64,000 nt of DNA from Polaribacter sp. BAL334. GTDB taxonomy: Bacteria; Bacteroidota; Bacteroidia; Flavobacteriales; Flavobacteriaceae. The notes below the pieces were generated by a model. The model was given only the letters and a program-made list of their open reading frames with translations, had not been told where the DNA came from and did no database searches. Made by a program: the position numbers and the translations under genes. The stretch's first letter is position 1, and each line of letters opens with the position of its first letter. The DNA is taken from positions 124,001-188,000 of the forward strand of contig NZ_JADWOV010000317.1 in the NCBI RefSeq assembly GCF_015767435.1, in the 5' to 3' direction. Below are positions 36,146 through 45,234 of the stretch, in pieces.

Positions 36146-37423
36146 ATGAAGAAGCTTTTTAAGTTTATTGGAATTACCCTTTTACTCTTTATTGGGGCAA
36201 TTGCTATTTATTATTTCGTAAATAATGAGTCACTTCCTGAGGGAGAAAAAGGAGAAAAAGCAGATTTACTTGCCCAAAAAATGTTGGTTGCTATTGACCA
36301 TGAAAATTTTAAAAATGCAGAAATTTTAGAATGGAATTTCAGAGGAAATCATTTCTACAAATGGCATAAACAAGAGCATATTGTGGAAGTTTCTTGGGAT
36401 AAGAATAAGATAATTCTTCACTTAAAAGACACTCAAAAATCCAAAGTATATATTGAAAATCAACTTGTTGAAAATCAAGAAATGATTCAAAAAGCAACAG
36501 ATTTTTTCAATAATGATTCCTTCTGGTTCATAGCTCCCCACAAAATTTTTGATAAAGGAACAGAAAGAAGCATCGTTAATTATGAAGGAAAAGACGCATT
36601 ATTAATAACCTATTCTTCTGGAGGAACAACTCCTGGAGATTCGTATTTGTGGATTTTGGACGAAAATTTTATGCCAATTGCCTATAAAATGTGGGTGAAA
36701 ATAATTCCAATTGGTGGAGTGTCTGCCACTTGGAATGATTGGAAAAAAACAGAAGCAGGATTTAAAATCCCTACAAAACATACCCTATCACTTTTTGGAT
36801 TGGAAATAAAAATTGGTGATGGAAAAGCTTACAACAAAAAAGCCAATGAATTGGCTGATAAGATATTAGAAGCAATCAATCACAAAGCATACCAAAATAC
36901 TCAATTTATAGAGTGGAGTTTTAGAGAAAAACGCTTTTTTAAATGGGATAAAAAACAGCATATTGTAGATGTTTCTTGGGATTCAATTCGCGTGAATTTG
37001 CATCCAAATACAATTGAAAAAAGCACTGTTTATTTCAATGAAAAAATACAGCAAAATCCTGATGAAAAAGTGATTCAACGTGCTGTAGATATTTTTAATA
37101 ACGACTCTTTTTGGTTGGTTGCACCTCATAAATTATATGATGATGGTGTTATCAGAACTATTCAAAAAATAGAAAATAAAGATGCTTTGCATGTAAAATA
37201 TACCACTGGAGGTTCCACTCCTGGAGATTCTTATACTTGGATTTTGGACGAAAATTACGTCCCAAAAAGCTTTAAAATGTATGTTCCTAGCATGAATATG
37301 ATAGGTTTAGAAGCAACTTGGGAAGATTGGATTACAACTCAAAGTGGAACATTGTTACCAAAAAATCATATCGTTGCAGGTAAAACTCCCTTACCTATGG
37401 GAAATGTAAAAGGATATAATTGA
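36146..37423 (+). CDS. Unknown exported protein made of two tandem homologous modules
   Basis: The 425-residue protein has an N-terminal membrane anchor or signal segment (about 8-25) and then two clearly homologous modules, about residues 38-230 and 233-425. Shared landmarks are AxKM/AxKILxAI-HENF/HKAYxNxxxxEWxFR, WDKxxHIVxVSWD, DxFNNDSFWxxAPHK, SSGGTTPGDSY/TTGGSTPGDSY, LWILDEN/TWILDEN and ATWNDW/ATWEDW. No known domain was recognised. The gene overlaps the next by one base (TGATG). Location is probably periplasmic or membrane-anchored. Either the tandem duplication gives a two-lobed binding fold or the copies bind separate ligands. Confidence 0.8.
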   Translation: MKKLFKFIGITLLLFIGAIAIYYFVNNESLPEGEKGEKADLLAQKMLVAIDHENFKNAEILEWNFRGNHFYKWHKQEHIVEVSWDKNKIILHLKDTQKSKVYIENQLVENQEMIQKATDFFNNDSFWFIAPHKIFDKGTERSIVNYEGKDALLITYSSGGTTPGDSYLWILDENFMPIAYKMWVKIIPIGGVSATWNDWKKTEAGFKIPTKHTLSLFGLEIKIGDGKAYNKKANELADKILEAINHKAYQNTQFIEWSFREKRFFKWDKKQHIVDVSWDSIRVNLHPNTIEKSTVYFNEKIQQNPDEKVIQRAVDIFNNDSFWLVAPHKLYDDGVIRTIQKIENKDALHVKYTTGGSTPGDSYTWILDENYVPKSFKMYVPSMNMIGLEATWEDWITTQSGTLLPKNHIVAGKTPLPMGNVKGYN

Positions 37424-38505
37424 TGGAATCAAAAATCATTTCAAAAGGAATTTTAAGAGCAGTTGCCATTCTTGTTGGCATTTCATTGTTGCTCTATTTT
37501 TTATATGCAATTCAATCAGTAATTGTATACATTATAATTGCTGGTGTTTTATCATTAATAGGTCGCCCTATAATTTTCTTTTTACGAAGAAAATTTAAGT
37601 TCCCAAATACTTTGGCAGTAATTTCAACAATGTTACTAATGATTGGTTTTATTATTGGACTTGTTATTTTGTTTATTCCTTTGATTTTAGAACAAGGAAA
37701 AAGTTTATCCCTTTTAGAAATTGAGCAATTAGAAAAAAATATTCAACAAATTTATACTCAAATAATTAACTATTTTTCATCAAGAGGAATTGATGTTTTA
37801 AGTCAAGTTGATGATATAGATTTTGCAACTCATTTTCAAGTTATTCCTACTCTATTAAATGGTTTTGTTGGTGGTTTAGGTACTTTTAGTGCTGGTTTAT
37901 TTTCTGTACTTTTTATCTCATTTTTCTTCATGAAAGATCGTAGATTACTGAAAAACAGCATCATAACGCTTTTGCCTGATAATACTGAAGAAAGATTTTC
38001 AAATTCACTTGAACAAATTAATGCTTTGCTCTCTAAATATTTTATTGGTTTAGTTTTACAAATTTCAATTTTATTTGTTCTAAACACTTTTATTTTAGTG
38101 TCTTTCGGAATTTCAAACGCAATAGTGATTGCATTTTTATGTGCGCTATTCAATTTATTACCTTACATAGGTCCTTTAATTGGAGGAGCATTAATGTTTT
38201 TCTTATCAATGATAAGCAATATAGGTATGGATTTTCAGACCGAAATTTTACCAACATCTTTATGGATTCTATTTTGTTTTTTAATTACTCAATTACTAGA
38301 CCAATTGATCAGCGAACCAATAATTTTTTCAAAAGCAACAAAATCTCATCCACTTGAAATATTTTTAGTAATCATTATTTGTGGAATTTTATTTGGCGTA
38401 ATTGGAATGATGGTTGCAATTCCAAGTTACACCACGTTAAAAGTAATTTTGAAAGAATTTTTATCAGATAATAAAATTGTAAAATCGTTAACTAAAAGTC
38501 TTTAA
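37423..38505 (+). CDS. AI-2E family transporter
   Basis: Taken from the ATG at 37423 the protein has 360 residues; a TTG one codon earlier is also in frame. It has about seven to eight membrane segments with the AI-2E/PerM plan: a hydrophobic N-terminal pair, a soluble insertion (about 95-150) and the C-terminal block FLCALFNLLPYIGPLIGGALMF, followed by PIIFSKATKSHPLEIF. The family includes exporters of autoinducer-2 and Na+/H+ antiporters, and often the substrate is unknown. Start overlaps the previous stop, showing translational coupling. Confidence 0.9.
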   Translation: MESKIISKGILRAVAILVGISLLLYFLYAIQSVIVYIIIAGVLSLIGRPIIFFLRRKFKFPNTLAVISTMLLMIGFIIGLVILFIPLILEQGKSLSLLEIEQLEKNIQQIYTQIINYFSSRGIDVLSQVDDIDFATHFQVIPTLLNGFVGGLGTFSAGLFSVLFISFFFMKDRRLLKNSIITLLPDNTEERFSNSLEQINALLSKYFIGLVLQISILFVLNTFILVSFGISNAIVIAFLCALFNLLPYIGPLIGGALMFFLSMISNIGMDFQTEILPTSLWILFCFLITQLLDQLISEPIIFSKATKSHPLEIFLVIIICGILFGVIGMMVAIPSYTTLKVILKEFLSDNKIVKSLTKSL

Positions 38506-38510
38506 TTTTC

Positions 38511-39686
38511 TTGAATTCAGCAATTTTACTTGAAGAATCGCAGCAGTTTATAAATGTTCATTTGAATGATGATTTGACAAAAATCATATTTAAAGGAAGT
38601 CCTTTTAAAAACATTTCTATTCAAGAATTGGCAAACCAAATTGCTGCAAAAAAAAAATCAGAAACAAAATTACCAACTTGGTTTCATCTGAAAAAATGCT
38701 ATTTTCCTGACAAAATAAGTATTGAACAAACCTCTTCAGAAACAACTGCAAAGTACAAATCAAAACTTATTTCTGGAGAAAAATTAATTGATATTACTGG
38801 TGGATTTGGAGTAGATAGCTTTTACTTTTCAAAACAAGTTTCGAAGGTAATTCACTGTGAAATCAATCAAGACTTATCAACAATTGTTGCGCACAATTAT
38901 CAACATTTACAAATAGAAAATATTGATACAATTTCAGGAGATGGAATTGACTATTTGCAGAAAACAACTGATTTTTTTGATTGGATTTACATTGATCCTT
39001 CAAGAAGAAATGACCATAAAGAAAAAGTATTTTTATTAAAAGATTGTTTGCCTGATGTTCCAAAATATTTGGATTTTCTGTTTACAAAAACCAATCAAAT
39101 TCTCATTAAAGTTTCTCCAATTTTAGATATTTCAAGCACTATAAATGAATTGAAATTTGTTTCAGAAATTCATATTATAGCTGTTCAAAACGAGGTCAAA
39201 GAATTGCTTTTTTTAGTGAACAAAAACTCAGATAAAGAAATTAAAATACTTACTATCAATATTTTAAATCAAGAGAATCAGAAATTTGATTTTTTCATCA
39301 ACCAGCAATCAACTGCGAATTATGAGTTACCTCTCTCCTATTTATACGAACCAAATGCTGCCATTTTAAAATCAGGAGGATTTGATGAAGTCGCAAATCA
39401 ATTAGGAATTTATAAATTACACAAACATTCACATTTATACACTTCAGCTTCTTTGATTGATTTTCCAGGAAGACGTTTTAAAATTGAAAGTATCTGTAAA
39501 TATGATAAAAAAGTTTTAAAAAAATTGATTCCTGAAAACAAAGCAAATATTACCACTAGAAATTTCCCGAAAACGGTTGCACAAATTCGAAAAGAAACAA
39601 ACATAAAAGATGGAGGAAATTTGTATCTCTTTTTCACAACTGACATTAACGAAAAGCTAATTTGTTTATTAACAAAAAAATGTTGA
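38511..39686 (+). CDS. SAM-dependent methyltransferase with THUMP-like C-terminus
   Basis: The 391-residue protein begins at a TTG (38511) with MNSAILLEESQQFINVHL. It has a class I methyltransferase core: LIDITGGFGVDSFYFS (SAM loop), HCEINQDLS, ISGDGIDYL and the catalytic-type IYIDPSRR block. A C-terminal region (KTVAQIRKET, GGNLYLFF) resembles the THUMP-like part of tRNA/rRNA methyltransferases. It is probably an RNA or protein methyltransferase in the cytoplasm. The 5-base gap to the AI-2E gene indicates co-transcription. Confidence 0.85.
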   Translation: MNSAILLEESQQFINVHLNDDLTKIIFKGSPFKNISIQELANQIAAKKKSETKLPTWFHLKKCYFPDKISIEQTSSETTAKYKSKLISGEKLIDITGGFGVDSFYFSKQVSKVIHCEINQDLSTIVAHNYQHLQIENIDTISGDGIDYLQKTTDFFDWIYIDPSRRNDHKEKVFLLKDCLPDVPKYLDFLFTKTNQILIKVSPILDISSTINELKFVSEIHIIAVQNEVKELLFLVNKNSDKEIKILTINILNQENQKFDFFINQQSTANYELPLSYLYEPNAAILKSGGFDEVANQLGIYKLHKHSHLYTSASLIDFPGRRFKIESICKYDKKVLKKLIPENKANITTRNFPKTVAQIRKETNIKDGGNLYLFFTTDINEKLICLLTKKC

Positions 39687-39747
39687 TAAATTAACTTATT
39701 TAAATTATATTTTTTAAGCAAAAACTCTTTTAATAAAAAAAAAGCCC

Positions 39748-39755
39748 TATATTTG
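39748..39755 (+). promoter_or_regulatory. -7 box upstream of a candidate small RNA
   Basis: TATATTTG matches TAnnTTTG. A transcript starting about 7 bases later would begin immediately before the two-hairpin structure at 39767-39834. The -33 region is T-rich without a TTG. Confidence 0.5.
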
Positions 39756-39761
39756 TATCAC

Positions 39762-39834
39762 TTTATGTGTTTTATTTTTAGGGGTATAAAACACTAAAAA
39801 AATAGTCTCGACTTCATGTTGGGACTTTTTTTTT
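39762..39834 (+). ncRNA. Candidate two-hairpin small RNA
   Basis: Between two protein genes lies a compact structured segment of about 73 bases. Hairpin 1: GTGTTTTAT (39767-39775) pairs perfectly with ATAAAACAC (39786-39794) around the loop TTTTAGGGGT. Hairpin 2: AGTCTCGAC (39804-39812) pairs with GTTGGGACT (39818-39826) with two G-U pairs, a TTCAT loop and nine T's, which is a Rho-independent terminator. A TAnnTTTG box sits just upstream. No ORF with a start codon is contained. It could be a stand-alone sRNA or a leader for the operon beginning at 40039. The loop G run is complementary to the leader of the 47132 gene. Confidence 0.6.
39804..39834 (+). terminator. Terminator of the candidate small RNA
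   Basis: Stem AGTCTCGAC/GTTGGGACT with loop TTCAT, followed by T at 39826-39834. It may also stop transcription coming from the methyltransferase gene. Confidence 0.8.
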
Positions 39835-40038
39835 CGCCCAGTCTTTTTTTACGAAGTCTGTATATGAAGCCTTCATATTTCTGTAAAAATCAATAATTAT
39901 TAAAACCTTAGTTTGATTGTATTAAAATTATAAAACTATTTATTATTACATTTTTTTTAGAATCAAATGTTTTAGTACCTTTAAACAGTGTATTAAATAT
40001 CAGTAATCATCTAACATATAAAACTCTTTTTAAAATTT
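39835..40038. other. Upstream region of the amino-sugar operon
   Basis: This is the rest of a 352-base gap between the methyltransferase and outer-membrane protein genes. A TAnnTTTG-like box (TACCTTTA at 39976-39983) lies 55 bases before the next ATG. No ORF or further structure is apparent. Confidence 0.4.
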
Positions 40039-41565
40039 ATGAAAAAAATAATTTTAGTATTCACAACATTAATTTTGACGCAATTCATAGTTTCTCAGGA
40101 AAAAGAAGTTCCAGAAATGAAGTTTCAAAAAGGATTTGCAAAAATGGATTTTCTATCCATAAATATGCCAAATAATGAGGTAGATATGGGATTTACTGGA
40201 ATTCATTACAACATTTTTTTGAATGATTATGCCTATGCAGGATTAGGAATTTATGGAGCAGTTTCAGGAATAAGAGGAGGTTTTTTTACATTAGGCGCAA
40301 ATGCAGGAATTAAAAAATTTATTTCAGAAAATCTTTATACTGACTTTGGATTTCATTACGGTGGTGGTGGTGGAGCAGCAGCCCCTGATGGAGGTGGTGT
40401 TTTTATAAAACCTCACGTAAATCTTGGATATCAATTCAAAAATTTTGGTATCAATGCAGGTTGGAGTTATGTCAACTTTTTTGATGGAGGAGAAATCAAA
40501 AGTCATCAACTAAATGTGGGTGTAGAAATTCCACTAAATTATAATTATTCCGATTTCAAATCTTATGAAAATGAATATGCCTTTGAAACTCTAAAATCAT
40601 CTAGCTGGAATATCCCCTCTTTAAAAACTTCTTTATTACTACATTTCAACAATTTAGCCATAAAAGGAAGTGATCAAAACCGAAATGTGCAATTATTAGG
40701 AAGAAATACAATTCGTTTAGCAGGATTCGAATTAGCCAACTATTTCTCTAAAAATTGGTTTGGATTTGTAAAAGTTGATGGTGCTTATGATGGCATAAAA
40801 GCGGGTTATATGGACGTGTTTTTAGGCGCAGGTTATCATTATGCTTTCAATAAAAATCGCACAAACATATTAGCAAAATTTGGAGTTGGAGCTGGTGGTG
40901 GTGGTGGTGTTGATAGCAAAGGAGGATTCTTACTTTATCCAGATATTTCTATTGAACAACGATTATTTAAAGACACATTTATTGCAATTAATAAAGGATA
41001 TGTGATGTCACCAGACCAACATTTTTATACTTCTTCTTTTGGATTTGGTTTAAAATATTATTTAGAAAGAAATGGTATTATTGATGATGAAAAAACATTT
41101 TCCTCTGGAAAATTCAAAGGATTAGAAGTTATAACCAAACATGATATTTATTTTGATGCAAAAAGAGATGGGCAACCAACTGAAGATTTACATCAAATTT
41201 CATTACAAATTAATTTAAATCTAAATAAAAATATTTATGTTGCTGGGCAAACATCCTTTGCTATTTATGGAAATGCTGGAGCTTATGCTGAGGGAATTGT
41301 TGGTTTAGGAGTAAAAACAAATCCTTTTTTCAATAATAAAACAACCGTTTTCTTGCAAGGTTTAGCAGGTGCAGCAGGTGGTGGAGATATTAGCACAGGA
41401 GAAGGCTTGATTATAAAACCAAGTATTGGATTTAATTATGAGTTATCAAAAACATTAAATTTCAGAACTGCAGCAGGTTATGTAAAAGCTAAAGGAGGAA
41501 GCTTAAGTAGTCCTCTTTTCAATTTTGGAATCAGTTATAATATTTCATTTTTAAAAATGAATTAA
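40039..41565 (+). CDS. Outer-membrane protein with repeated Gly-rich barrel modules
   Basis: The 508-residue protein has a signal peptide (MKKIILVFTTLILTQFIVSQ) and alternating hydrophobic strands ending SYNISFL, as expected for an outer-membrane barrel. A Gly-rich element recurs three times: GGGGGAAAPDGGGVFIKP (about 108-125), GAGGGGGVDSKGGFLLYPD (about 285-303) and GAAGGGDISTGEGLIIKP (about 440-457), each followed by similar strands (NLGYQF, ISIEQRLF, IGFNYELS). This suggests an ancient triplication. It is the first gene of the GH20 operon and could act in surface binding or uptake. Exact role unknown. Confidence 0.75.
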   Translation: MKKIILVFTTLILTQFIVSQEKEVPEMKFQKGFAKMDFLSINMPNNEVDMGFTGIHYNIFLNDYAYAGLGIYGAVSGIRGGFFTLGANAGIKKFISENLYTDFGFHYGGGGGAAAPDGGGVFIKPHVNLGYQFKNFGINAGWSYVNFFDGGEIKSHQLNVGVEIPLNYNYSDFKSYENEYAFETLKSSSWNIPSLKTSLLLHFNNLAIKGSDQNRNVQLLGRNTIRLAGFELANYFSKNWFGFVKVDGAYDGIKAGYMDVFLGAGYHYAFNKNRTNILAKFGVGAGGGGGVDSKGGFLLYPDISIEQRLFKDTFIAINKGYVMSPDQHFYTSSFGFGLKYYLERNGIIDDEKTFSSGKFKGLEVITKHDIYFDAKRDGQPTEDLHQISLQINLNLNKNIYVAGQTSFAIYGNAGAYAEGIVGLGVKTNPFFNNKTTVFLQGLAGAAGGGDISTGEGLIIKPSIGFNYELSKTLNFRTAAGYVKAKGGSLSSPLFNFGISYNISFLKMN

Positions 41566-41577
41566 TAAAATCCTTTC

Positions 41578-43209
41578 ATGAAATTAAAATATTCCTCCAT
41601 TTTCATCTTTCTTTTATTTGTAAACATTTTGAATTTGCTTTCTCAAAACGATGTAATCATACCAAAACCAAATGAAATTTCTTTCAGAAAAGAAACTTTT
41701 CAAATTGATGAAAATAGTGTCATTTTTTCAGATAAAAAAAGTCATAAATCAGCAGTTTTATTGCAGAAATATTTTGAAAATTCTTTTGATATTTCATTAA
41801 AAATTATTGAAAAATCAATTGATAAAAAAAATAGTATTCAATTTCTTATTGATGAAAAAATTGCTGAAGAAGGTTATACATTAACAATTTCTAATGGAAT
41901 TATACATATTGAAGCATCAACAGAAAAAGGTTGGTTTTATGGTATTCAAACTCTGATACAAATTTGTGATTACAATGCATTTTACACGAAAGAATCAAAA
42001 TCTTTAAAACTAAAAGAAGTTACCATAAATGATGCTCCAAGATTCAAATGGCGCGCATTTATGTTAGATGAAGCTCGCTATTTTAAGGGAACAGCACAAG
42101 TAAAATTATTGTTAGATGAAATGGCACATTTAAAAATGAATGTATTCCATTGGCATTTGACAGATGATCAAGGTTGGAGAATTGAAATAAAAAAATACCC
42201 ACTTTTAACTCAAATTGGTTCCAAAAGAAAAAGTACACAAATTGGCCCTTTGCAGTGGGATAGCCCCATTCAATCTGGCGAAATCCATGAAGGTTTTTAC
42301 ACCCAAGAAGATATTAAAGAAATTATTGAGTATGCAAATGAGAGACACATCACTATTGTTCCAGAAATTGAAATGCCAGGTCATTCTTCTGCTGCAATTG
42401 CTTCTTATACTTGGCTAGGAACCTCAAAAAATGAGATTGAAGTCCCTACTAAATTTGGAGTTGGAACAGATGTTTACGATGTTTCAGACCCAAAAGTTTA
42501 CCAATTTTTGACAGATGTTTTAGAGGAAATTATGGCACTTTTTCCATCAAATGTCATTCATATTGGTGGAGATGAAGTGAAATACAATCATTGGAAATCT
42601 TCTAAATCAGTGAATGATTATATGAAGAAAAACAATCTTAAAACTCCAGCTGATTTACAAGTTTATTTTACGAATAGCATTTCAAATTTCATTAAAAGTA
42701 AAAATAAAAGAATGATGGGTTGGAATGAAATTTTAGGACATAATTTGCATTATTATCAACATAAAAATGACACAAAAACAACTCAATTACTTGCAAAGGA
42801 AAGTATCATTCATTTTTGGAAAGGAGATATTGAACTAGCAACAGCTGCTGCAAGTAATGGTTATGAGATTGTAAATTCATTGCACAATTTCACTTACCTT
42901 GATTATAATTATAAAAATTTATCTTTATCAAAAGCATACAGTTTTGATCCCATTCCTGATGATTTAGAGGAGAAATATCATGAAAAAATAATAGGATTGG
43001 GTTGTCAAATGTGGGGGGAATGGATTCCTACATTTGGAGAAATGCATTTTCATGTTTTTCCAAGAATTGCTGCGTATGCTGAAATTGGTTGGACAAAAAA
43101 AGAAGTAAAAGATTTTAATAACTTCAAATCGAACTTAATTTCTTTAGAAAAAAGATGGTCAGAAAAAGGCATTTTTTTTGCTCCAAATGCTGTTGTTGAA
43201 AAAAATTAA
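41578..43209 (+). CDS. Beta-N-acetylhexosaminidase (GH20)
   Basis: The 543-residue enzyme has a signal peptide (to about residue 22), a GH20 N-terminal alpha/beta domain (about 25-150) and a TIM-barrel catalytic domain with the hallmark HIGGDEVKYNHW (D332, E333). Upstream are FHWHLTDDQGWRIEI and PEIEMPGHSSA. GH20 enzymes remove terminal GlcNAc or GalNAc by substrate-assisted catalysis. Probably periplasmic or outer-membrane located; no T9SS tail is present. It is 12 bases downstream of the outer-membrane protein and leads into the kinase gene. Confidence 0.95.
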   Translation: MKLKYSSIFIFLLFVNILNLLSQNDVIIPKPNEISFRKETFQIDENSVIFSDKKSHKSAVLLQKYFENSFDISLKIIEKSIDKKNSIQFLIDEKIAEEGYTLTISNGIIHIEASTEKGWFYGIQTLIQICDYNAFYTKESKSLKLKEVTINDAPRFKWRAFMLDEARYFKGTAQVKLLLDEMAHLKMNVFHWHLTDDQGWRIEIKKYPLLTQIGSKRKSTQIGPLQWDSPIQSGEIHEGFYTQEDIKEIIEYANERHITIVPEIEMPGHSSAAIASYTWLGTSKNEIEVPTKFGVGTDVYDVSDPKVYQFLTDVLEEIMALFPSNVIHIGGDEVKYNHWKSSKSVNDYMKKNNLKTPADLQVYFTNSISNFIKSKNKRMMGWNEILGHNLHYYQHKNDTKTTQLLAKESIIHFWKGDIELATAAASNGYEIVNSLHNFTYLDYNYKNLSLSKAYSFDPIPDDLEEKYHEKIIGLGCQMWGEWIPTFGEMHFHVFPRIAAYAEIGWTKKEVKDFNNFKSNLISLEKRWSEKGIFFAPNAVVEKN

Positions 43210-43220
43210 TATGAATATCA

Positions 43221-44318
43221 TTGGATAAAATTCTATCAATTGCACCCGGAAGAACTTGTTTATTCGGAGATCATCAAGATTATTTGGGGTTGCCAATCAT
43301 TGCTTGCGCTATAAATAAACACATTACTTTACAAGCAACCAAAAACAATTTGGACTACTTTTTTCTGGATAAGCCTGATGTGAATATCAAAAGAAAAATC
43401 TATTTTAAAGATGAAATCATTCTTCCAAAAAATCCAGATTTTTTTCTATCAACTTTACAGGTATTAAAAAGATATGGTTGTATTCCAAATTGTGGTTATG
43501 ACATAAAAATTACAGGAACAATTCCTATAAATGCGGGCACTTCTAGCTCCTCAGCTATTGTGGTTGCTTGGGTGCAGTTTTTGTTGAAAGCTTTTGGCCC
43601 ACAAGAACTTTTAACACCCAAAAAAATAGCACAAATTGCATTTGAATCCGAAGTGTTAGAATATAATTTCCCTGGTGGAAAAATGGATCAATTCAGTATT
43701 TCTTTGGGAAATATTATCTATTTAGAAACTGGAAAAAATTTTCTAGTTGATGTGATAAATTTACCTTTAGAAGGATTAATTATTGCTGAATCTGGAGTTA
43801 AAAAAGATACCATTGGTTTGTTAAAAGAATTAAAAGGAAATTCTTGGAAAGCCATCCAAGAAGTAGAAAATAAAATTCCAAATTTCACAATGAAAACTGC
43901 CAAAATGGAAAATCTAACTTCTTATTTAGATTGTTTGACTGATGATTTGAAACCTTATTTTGAGGCTGCTTTAGGAAATTATCATGTTACAAAAATGGCT
44001 TTTCAAGAGTTTAAAAGTGGACATATAAACCTCGAAAAAATAGGAAGTTTGATGAATCTTCATCATCATTATTTAAAAAATCTGCTAAAAATTACAGTTC
44101 CAAAAATAGATGACATGATTGATGCAGCTCTCAATTCAGGGGCTTTAGGAGCAAAAATAGTTGGTTCTGGTGGTGGTGGAAGTATTGTCGTTTTATCTAA
44201 CAAAGAAAATGAACAACAAATTTTAGACGCCATTTTAGCAGTTGGCGCAAAAGATGCTTATGCTGTGAATGTTGAAAAAGGCGCAAATGTTCATTTTGTA
44301 ACTCATTTTTATAATTGA
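43221..44318 (+). CDS. GHMP family sugar kinase
   Basis: The 365-residue protein starts at a TTG (43221), giving MDKILSIAPGRTCLFGDHQDYLG, because the start agrees with homologous kinases and no ATG in frame is nearer. All three GHMP motifs are present: APGRTCLFGDHQDY, GTIPINAGTSSSSAIVV and GAKIVGSGGGGSIVVL. The family phosphorylates galactose, mevalonate, N-acetylgalactosamine and related sugars. Lying between a GH20 gene and a nucleotidylyltransferase, it likely converts a released sugar to its 1-phosphate. No NagA, NagB or NagK partner is in the operon. Substrate is inferred. Confidence 0.9.
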   Translation: MDKILSIAPGRTCLFGDHQDYLGLPIIACAINKHITLQATKNNLDYFFLDKPDVNIKRKIYFKDEIILPKNPDFFLSTLQVLKRYGCIPNCGYDIKITGTIPINAGTSSSSAIVVAWVQFLLKAFGPQELLTPKKIAQIAFESEVLEYNFPGGKMDQFSISLGNIIYLETGKNFLVDVINLPLEGLIIAESGVKKDTIGLLKELKGNSWKAIQEVENKIPNFTMKTAKMENLTSYLDCLTDDLKPYFEAALGNYHVTKMAFQEFKSGHINLEKIGSLMNLHHHYLKNLLKITVPKIDDMIDAALNSGALGAKIVGSGGGGSIVVLSNKENEQQILDAILAVGAKDAYAVNVEKGANVHFVTHFYN

Positions 44319-44321
44319 TGT

Positions 44322-45194
44322 ATGCACGATAATTTAATTATTTTAGCGGGAGGAATGTCCTCTCGAATGAAGAAAAATTCAACTTCAAATTCTTTATCAA
44401 AAGAGGAAGAATCGCAAGCCAATGAACGAAGCAAAAGTTTGATAAGTGTTGGAAATGATGACAGACCCTTGTTAGATTATTTATTATATAATGCCAAAAA
44501 AGCGGGTTATAAAAATATTTATATTGTCATCAATGAAAAAGGAACTTTGTTTTACGAATTATATGGTCAAAAAAAAGCGAATAATGAATTTCATGGATTG
44601 AATATTTCGTTTGCCATTCAATATATCCCTGAAAATAGAGTAAAGCCATTTGGAACTGCAGATGCTGTTTATCAAGCAATTGAACAGTTTCCTGAGCTAA
44701 ATAACAAACAATATACCATTTGTAACAGTGATAATTTGTACTCAGAAAATGCACTGAAATTATTGAGAGAAACTAAGAATCAAAATGCATTTATATCTTA
44801 TGACAGAGATGCTTTGGATTTTTCAACTGAAAAAATTCTAGGTTTTGCAATCATGAATTTGGATTCTGAAAATTATCTAAAAACAATCATTGAAAAACCA
44901 TCTGAAGCAGTTGCAAACAAGCATAAAGATATGGAAGGAAAAATTCGTGTGAGCATGAATATTTTTAAATTTGATGGGAAAAGTATGTTTCTATATTTAA
45001 AAAATTGTCCTGTAAATCCTGATAGAAATGAAAAAGAAATCCCAACAGTTGTTTTGAATAGCGTAAAAGAGAATGCAAAAGCTTTTTTAGGAATCCCAAT
45101 TTCTGAGCATGTTCCTGATTTGACTTCTAAAGAAGATATCAGTTTACTTAAAGAATATTTACAAAATCATTTTCCAGAAAATTTGAAATGGTAA
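44322..45194 (+). CDS. Sugar-1-phosphate nucleotidylyltransferase
   Basis: The 290-residue protein has the Rossmann-like NTP transferase fold. Near the N-terminus it reads NLIILAGGMSSRM, then RSKSLISVGNDDRP; later come PFGTADAVYQAI, YTICNSDNLYS (metal Asp) and IEKPSEAVA. It resembles enzymes that make UDP-, GDP- or dTDP-sugars. It starts 3 bases after the kinase stop. Together kinase and transferase could make an NDP-sugar from a hexosamine freed by the GH20 enzyme, meaning salvage into envelope synthesis rather than catabolism. Exact donor and sugar unknown. Confidence 0.85.
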   Translation: MHDNLIILAGGMSSRMKKNSTSNSLSKEEESQANERSKSLISVGNDDRPLLDYLLYNAKKAGYKNIYIVINEKGTLFYELYGQKKANNEFHGLNISFAIQYIPENRVKPFGTADAVYQAIEQFPELNNKQYTICNSDNLYSENALKLLRETKNQNAFISYDRDALDFSTEKILGFAIMNLDSENYLKTIIEKPSEAVANKHKDMEGKIRVSMNIFKFDGKSMFLYLKNCPVNPDRNEKEIPTVVLNSVKENAKAFLGIPISEHVPDLTSKEDISLLKEYLQNHFPENLKW

Positions 45195-45234
45195 AATTGA
45201 AAACAACAAACATTTTTTTGAACTATTATAGCTT

